From assembly GCA_003477305.1 (NCBI GenBank), contig DMTN01000013.1, positions 1 through 10,741 on the forward strand: DNA of 10,741 nt. Direction: 5' to 3'. The position numbers were made by a program, and so were the translations under genes. A model generated the notes under the pieces. The model saw only the letters and a list, made by a program, of their open reading frames with translations, had not been told where the DNA came from and did no database searches. This DNA is from Acholeplasmatales bacterium. Lineage in GTDB: Bacteria > Bacillota_I > Bacilli_A > Izemoplasmatales > Hujiaoplasmataceae. This document shows positions 6,758-10,741 of this stretch, in pieces (position 1 is the stretch's first letter; each line of letters starts with the position of its first letter).

Positions 6758-6934
6758 ATGTCCCAGAACAAGAGCAAGCCGAAACCCGCCAACGTCGAAC
6801 GGGAAATCAAAACCTTCAACCCCACCAAAAGCAAAGTCGGCAAGATCATCATCCTGATCCTCGCCTTTGGTTTCTTCGCGTCGATCCTGATCACGGCCAT
6901 CGTCCAGATCGTCAATTATTTCAGCGAAATCTAA
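6758..6934 (+). CDS. Small single-pass membrane protein, unknown function
   Basis: I do not recognise this 58-residue protein. Its first 27 residues are polar and Lys-rich with several prolines, ending in a basic patch (Lys24, Lys26, Lys29). One hydrophobic helix spans about residues 28-52, and a short YFSEI tail follows. The charge pattern predicts the N-terminus in the cytoplasm and the tail outside. The ATG at 6758 has GAGGTG at 6746-6751 six bases upstream; an in-frame GTG at 6749 falls inside that ribosome site and is unlikely to be used. A good ribosome site, a -10 box upstream and a strong terminator just after the stop support a real gene. Its architecture is like the many tiny membrane proteins of Bacillota, but nothing here assigns a role. 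Confidence 0.75.
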   Translation: MSQNKSKPKPANVEREIKTFNPTKSKVGKIIILILAFGFFASILITAIVQIVNYFSEI

Positions 6935-6945
6935 AGTTTCCAGAT

Positions 6946-6983
6946 AAAACGTCCTTCGGAATTTTTTCCGGAGGACGTTTTTT
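6946..6983. terminator. Bidirectional intrinsic terminator
   Basis: A 12-bp stem (6950-6961 with 6966-6977, one G-T mismatch) closes a 4-base T loop. Four A's precede the stem and six T's follow it, so it can terminate the small membrane gene on the plus strand and recN on the minus strand. The recN stop codon (6984-6986) directly touches the element. Confidence 0.92.
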
Positions 6984-8666
6984 CTACATATTGAGCAAGA
7001 GTTCCTGTGCCGAGGCGATCCCGGCGGCGGAGCCCTTCATTCCCGAGAGCATCTCGGCGATCGTTGTGACGCGTTCCTCGAACGAGAGCGTCGCGGCGTC
7101 GGCGACGGTGCGGCCCTTCGTCTCGCGTTTCGTGACGTGGATCTGACGGTCGCCCGCGGCGACCACCTGCGGGACGTGGCTGATCGCGATCACCTGGCAC
7201 GCGGCCGATACGCTTTTGATCTTGCGGGCGATCTGCTTTGCGACGATGCCCGAGATGCCGGTGTCGATTTCATCGAAGACGATCGCCGACAGGTCCTGGC
7301 TCTTGACGAAAATCGACTTGAACGCCAGCATCACGCGACTCATCTCTCCGCCCGATGCGGTTTTCGAGAGCGGTTTCGGCGGCTCGCCCAGATTCGTCGA
7401 AATCAGGAAATCGACACGGTCGACGCCGGTTTCGAGGAAGACGTCGGCGTGGTCGGGATCGGTCGGGGCGTCACCGGAAAACACGATCGAGAAGCGCGTG
7501 CCAGGCAGGCACAGTTCGCCGAAGACGACCATCAGTTCCGTTTCGATGCGCTTGGCGATCTCGCGGCGGACCGTCGTAAGTTCGGCGGCGCGCGATGCCG
7601 CGTCCACAAAGGCGACGTCGCGGGCGGCTCGCGCCTTGTCGAGATATTCGTCGAAATTGTCGTTTCGGTCGATCGCGGCGGCGCGTTCGGACCGCAGATC
7701 GACGAGTTCGGGGATTGTCTTCTTGTATTTGCGGCAAAGTTCCTCAATCGCAGCCAGACGGGTTTCGACCGCGGTGAAGCGGGTTGCGTCGAAATCGAGT
7801 TCGCGGAGTGCTTTGTCCAGTTCGTTCTTGATGTCGTCGAGTTCGTAATAGGCGTCGCGGACGCGCTCCTTGCGGCGGGCGAAAGCTTCGCCGAATGAAG
7901 CGAGCCGTTCGAGTTCGGATCCGGCGTCGTACAGGTTTTCCAATAACGCCGTTTCATCGAAGAGGCGTTTGGCTTCGCGCAGCGAGGCGTCGATCTTGTC
8001 GAAGTTGGCGAGCAGGTCGCGTTCCTCGAGAAGTTTTTTCGGTTCGTCCGGATCGAGTCCGAAGCGGTCGAGTTCGTCGAGTTGATGCCGGTAGAGATCG
8101 AGCCGTCCCGCGAGTTCGTCCTTGGCTTTCACAAGATCGCGGAAAGCGCCGAGGCTGGCGTGATACGTCGCAAGCGCGGCGAGGTACGCCAAACGATAGC
8201 GGGCGGTCACGTCGGGCTTGAAGCCGTCGATCAGATCGAGATAGTTCGCCGGATCGATTAGCCTCTGACTGTCGAACTGGGTATGGACGTCGATCATCCG
8301 AGCGGCGATTTCCTTGAGTTGCGCGAGCGTGACGACGGTGTCGTTCACGCGGATCGGATTGTTGCCTTTCGCCGTGATCTCGCGGCGGATGTTGATCTTG
8401 CCGCCGGGAGACTCGATTCGGTATTTGTCGAGGATCGCGGCCAAACGGTCGCCGCCGGCGGAAAAGACGGCGACGATCTCCGCCTTGTCGGCGCCCGAAC
8501 GGATCATTTCGGAATTGGCGCGTTCGCCGGCGATGAGCGAGATGGCGTCGATGATGAGGCTCTTGCCGGCGCCGGTTTCGCCCGTCAGGACGGTCATGCC
8601 GGCGTCAAACGAAAGGTCGATATGGTCGATGATGGCGAAATTGCGGACGGACAACGTTTCGAGCAC
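6984..8666 (-). CDS. recN: DNA repair protein RecN
   Basis: RecN is an SMC-like ATPase that acts early in double-strand-break repair by bridging or tethering DNA. The halves of the ATPase head are at the two ends: Walker A GETGAGKS at residues 29-36, then the ABC signature SGGE at 438, Walker B AIVFDE at 461-466, and the switch His497 in AISHVPQ. Between them lies a long charged, Leu/Glu/Arg-rich region, as expected for the coiled-coil arms. The length of 560 residues is normal. The start is a GTG at 8666: an in-frame TGA lies only 6 bases upstream, and the MLETLSVRNF opening is characteristic of the family. Ribosome-site candidates are GAGGG 3 bases away and AGGGG 11 bases away. It follows dxs after 32 bases; the tlyA and argR genes often found between them are absent. 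Confidence 0.96.
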   Translation of the reverse strand: MLETLSVRNFAIIDHIDLSFDAGMTVLTGETGAGKSLIIDAISLIAGERANSEMIRSGADKAEIVAVFSAGGDRLAAILDKYRIESPGGKINIRREITAKGNNPIRVNDTVVTLAQLKEIAARMIDVHTQFDSQRLIDPANYLDLIDGFKPDVTARYRLAYLAALATYHASLGAFRDLVKAKDELAGRLDLYRHQLDELDRFGLDPDEPKKLLEERDLLANFDKIDASLREAKRLFDETALLENLYDAGSELERLASFGEAFARRKERVRDAYYELDDIKNELDKALRELDFDATRFTAVETRLAAIEELCRKYKKTIPELVDLRSERAAAIDRNDNFDEYLDKARAARDVAFVDAASRAAELTTVRREIAKRIETELMVVFGELCLPGTRFSIVFSGDAPTDPDHADVFLETGVDRVDFLISTNLGEPPKPLSKTASGGEMSRVMLAFKSIFVKSQDLSAIVFDEIDTGISGIVAKQIARKIKSVSAACQVIAISHVPQVVAAGDRQIHVTKRETKGRTVADAATLSFEERVTTIAEMLSGMKGSAAGIASAQELLLNM

Positions 8667-8698
8667 GGACCCTCATTCCCCTTTCGGTGTTGCGTTCA

Positions 8699-10555
8699 TC
8701 ACTTTGACTGGATCAATGTTTGGATCCGAAGCAGCATCGATGCATCGTCGAGGCCATAGAGACGATAGAGTTCATCGACCTTTCCGTGTTCGATATAGCG
8801 GTCGGGAAGGGCGATGACGTGGAAATCGGAAACGGGCAGTCCGGTCGCAAACGCCGCCGAGGTCATCATCGAGGCGAGTCCGCCGGCTTCGACGACGTCT
8901 TCGAGGACGAGCGTCGGGAGTCCGGAACGGCAGATTTCCGCGACGCAGGAAAGATCGAGCGGTTTGAGGAAGCGGGCGTCATAAAGCCGCACCGGCAGTT
9001 CGTGCTTGGCGACGAGGGCGGCCATCCGGCGGAGATTGTCGCCGTACGCGACGAGATTGATCTTGCCTTCGCTTGTGATCCGGCGCCACGACGGCGTCAA
9101 GACCGGTTCGCCGCCGCGATCATCGAGCAGTTCTTGGGAGGCGTTCGAATAGCGGACCGCGACCGGACCGGTCGCGACGTCAAAGGCGTAGTCGAGCAGT
9201 CGCGTCGCTTGTGCCGCATCGGCGGGCTGGACGATCGTCAGGTTGGGCAGATGGCCGAGATAGCTGACGTCAAAGACCCCGTGATGGGTGTCGCCGTCCT
9301 CGCCGACGAGACCGGCGCGATCGATTCCGAAGACCACGTGCAGGTTCTGCCGGCAGACGTCATGGTTGACCTGATCGTACGCCCGCTGCAGAAACGACGA
9401 ATAGATCGGCGCGAAGACCGGCATGCCGTTGAGCGCGAGTGCGGCCGAAAAGCAGGCGGCGAATGCCTCGCAGATGCCGACGTCGATGAGCCGGTCGGGG
9501 TACTTCGCCTGAAACGCGACGAGCTCGGATCCGGCCACCATCGCCGGAACGACGACCTTGAACGGTTTCCCCTGATCGGCCCGGCGCATCAGCCAGTCGC
9601 TCACAATACTACTCCAGGAGTGGATGTTTTCCGCTTTTTTCGTTTTCGGAAGTCCGGTGAAAGGATCAAACGGCTTCACACCGTGCCAGGAACCGATGCG
9701 ATCGTCCTCGGCGGGCTGATAGCCTCTGCCCTTCTGGGTGACGACGTGGAGGACGCACGGACGGTTGAGGTTTTTGGCCATCTCGAGGCTCCGTACGAGC
9801 TTTTTCATGTCGTGGCCGTCGATCGGTCCGAAGTATTTGAAACCGAAGTCGTCGAAGATCGTCGTGTTCGAGGCGAGCTGCCGCAGCATCATCGCCAATT
9901 TGTCTTTCCAGACATGCAGAAACCGCGGCAGCCGCCGGCTCCGCTTGACGGCGGTCCGGTAGGACTTCGACGTTCGCATCGAGGTGAGCAGTTTCGCAAA
10001 CGTTCCGACGTTTTCGGAAATCGACATCTCGTTGTCGTTCAAGACGATAATCGGCGCAAGATCGCTCCGCTGTCCGAGGAAATTGAGCGCCTCGAACGAA
10101 AGACCGCTGTTGAGCGATCCGTCGCCGACGAGGGCGACCGTGCGGCCTTTTCCGCCTTGGGCGACGCGGATCGTTTCAAACCCCGCCGCGGCCGCGAGGG
10201 CGGTCGAGGAATGACCGGCTTCCCAGACGTCGTGGATCGATTCGGAACGCTTCAGGAATCCGGACAATCCGCCGAATGCCCTGAGCGTCGGAAACAGCGG
10301 GGCGCGGCCGGTCAGGATCTTGTGCGCGTAGGCCTGGTGGCCGGTATCGAAAACGATACGGTCTCGCGGCGTGTCGAAAACGTAGTGCAGCGCCAGGATC
10401 AGGTCCGTGGCGCCCAGGCTGGAGGAGAGGTGCCCGCCGGTGCGGCTTACCCCCTCCACGATCAGCCGGCGCACCTCGCCGGCCAGGGCGGGCAGGTCGG
10501 CGAGCGGCAGGCGCTTGAGGTCGGAGGAGTTCTTGATGCCGTCGAGCAGGGCCAT
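8699..10555 (-). CDS. dxs: 1-deoxy-D-xylulose-5-phosphate synthase
   Basis: This thiamine-diphosphate enzyme joins pyruvate and glyceraldehyde 3-phosphate in the first step of the MEP pathway. Expected residues are present: His42, His73, the cofactor motif from Gly144-Asp145-Gly146 to Asn175, the GPIDGHD segment (243-249), Glu363, Arg391, Arg413, Asp420, His424 and Arg468. The 618 residues match full-length DXS. Several conserved strings are altered. The motif around the catalytic Glu reads CEAFA where most DXS have AEQHA, the cofactor loop reads GDGSLNSG where GDGALTGG is common, and RYPRG reads RYSNA. The ATG at 10555 overlaps the ispA stop (TGATG) and has GGAGGG 7 bases upstream. Codon choice in the first 56 codons differs from the rest of the gene. 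Confidence 0.95.
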   Translation of the reverse strand: MALLDGIKNSSDLKRLPLADLPALAGEVRRLIVEGVSRTGGHLSSSLGATDLILALHYVFDTPRDRIVFDTGHQAYAHKILTGRAPLFPTLRAFGGLSGFLKRSESIHDVWEAGHSSTALAAAAGFETIRVAQGGKGRTVALVGDGSLNSGLSFEALNFLGQRSDLAPIIVLNDNEMSISENVGTFAKLLTSMRTSKSYRTAVKRSRRLPRFLHVWKDKLAMMLRQLASNTTIFDDFGFKYFGPIDGHDMKKLVRSLEMAKNLNRPCVLHVVTQKGRGYQPAEDDRIGSWHGVKPFDPFTGLPKTKKAENIHSWSSIVSDWLMRRADQGKPFKVVVPAMVAGSELVAFQAKYPDRLIDVGICEAFAACFSAALALNGMPVFAPIYSSFLQRAYDQVNHDVCRQNLHVVFGIDRAGLVGEDGDTHHGVFDVSYLGHLPNLTIVQPADAAQATRLLDYAFDVATGPVAVRYSNASQELLDDRGGEPVLTPSWRRITSEGKINLVAYGDNLRRMAALVAKHELPVRLYDARFLKPLDLSCVAEICRSGLPTLVLEDVVEAGGLASMMTSAAFATGLPVSDFHVIALPDRYIEHGKVDELYRLYGLDDASMLLRIQTLIQSK

Positions 10556-10741
10556 CAGTTGTCCCTCCTGCAGGCGAAAGCGGCCAGGGCGGCCAGGGCC
10601 TCGAGGGCCTTTCGGTCGCCGCGCACTTTGCGCAGGTTCGCCAGGGCGCTCCGCAGGTAGGCCTCGGCCTTGAGGCCGGCGGCCTCCACCCCCAGCAGAG
10701 AGGCGTAGGTGAGCTTTCGGTTGCGGGCGTCGCTGCCGCTC
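10555..10741 (-). CDS. ispA: Polyprenyl (farnesyl/geranyl) diphosphate synthase, C-terminal fragment
   Basis: Only the last 61 codons are in the window. They contain a typical C-terminal segment of trans-prenyl synthases: Asp-x-x-Asn-x-Lys-x-Thr-Tyr followed by SLLGVE, then an Ala/Leu-rich helix and a short Arg-Arg-Asp-Asn tail. The enzyme condenses IPP onto allylic diphosphates to make C10-C20 chains. The position directly before dxs with a one-base overlap (TGATG) matches the usual ispA-dxs order in bacteria. The dxs ribosome site lies within its last codons. Its codon use is CTG-, GAG- and GTG-rich, unlike most of the window. Confidence 0.88.
   Translation of the reverse strand, partial: SGSDARNRKLTYASLLGVEAAGLKAEAYLRSALANLRKVRGDRKALEALAALAAFACRRDN

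Noticed and set aside
7137..7898. A 253-codon plus-strand frame within recN
   Set aside because: Antisense shadow; no start signals and biased composition.
8720..10660. A 646-codon plus-strand open frame antisense to dxs
   Set aside because: It mirrors dxs in a GC-rich region with few antisense stops, has low-complexity Arg/Asp/Gly-rich translation, no ribosome site and no recognisable motif. dxs has all its catalytic residues.

Overview
This is a compact bacterial chromosome segment with nine complete protein genes and two genes cut by the window edges. Nearly all of it is housekeeping. No RNA genes, insertion sequences, phage genes or CRISPR arrays are visible. TGA is a normal stop codon (it ends eight genes) and every Trp codon read is TGG, so the genetic code is 11. 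Strong GGAGG-type ribosome binding sites, sigma-A promoters with TATAAT boxes in short AT-rich islands, and the gene neighbourhoods (ispH next to cshB-nfo; ispA-dxs-recN) point to Bacillota or a deep-branching Mollicutes relative. The fairly GC-rich coding DNA would suit a higher-GC uncultured member of that group; this placement is inference.

Layout, from right to left because most genes are on the minus strand. (1) 6984-10741: a coupled cluster holding the end of ispA, then dxs and recN, covering isoprenoid precursor and chain synthesis plus a recombination-repair ATPase. It ends at a strong bidirectional terminator (6946-6983). (2) 5711-6934, plus strand: ispH, the last enzyme of the MEP pathway, then a 58-residue single-pass membrane protein of unknown function. 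(3) 3465-5689, minus strand: cshB (DEAD-box RNA helicase) and nfo (endonuclease IV), overlapping by 4 bases, followed by trmL (tRNA wobble methyltransferase) at 2947-3465 with a 1-base overlap. The cshB and ispH promoters are divergent and share one palindromic -10 box. (4) 1170-2903, minus strand: a promoter, ntdP (nucleoside tri/diphosphatase), an M29 aminopeptidase and an intrinsic terminator. (5) 1-1137, minus strand: a promoter, an RluA-family pseudouridine synthase, and a translationally coupled Thr-rich lipoprotein that runs off the left edge.

Both ends of the MEP isoprenoid route (Dxs first, IspH last) and a prenyl synthase (IspA) lie within 5 kb, so the cell probably makes its own isoprenoids. 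Nfo and RecN provide base-excision and double-strand-break repair. TrmL, the RluA-family enzyme and CshB act on RNA.

I found no convincing new multi-gene system. The items most worth checking are a sharp codon-usage break inside dxs near 10,380 (recombination or an assembly join), the shared divergent -10 box, altered motifs in Dxs, and the two uncharacterised envelope proteins.
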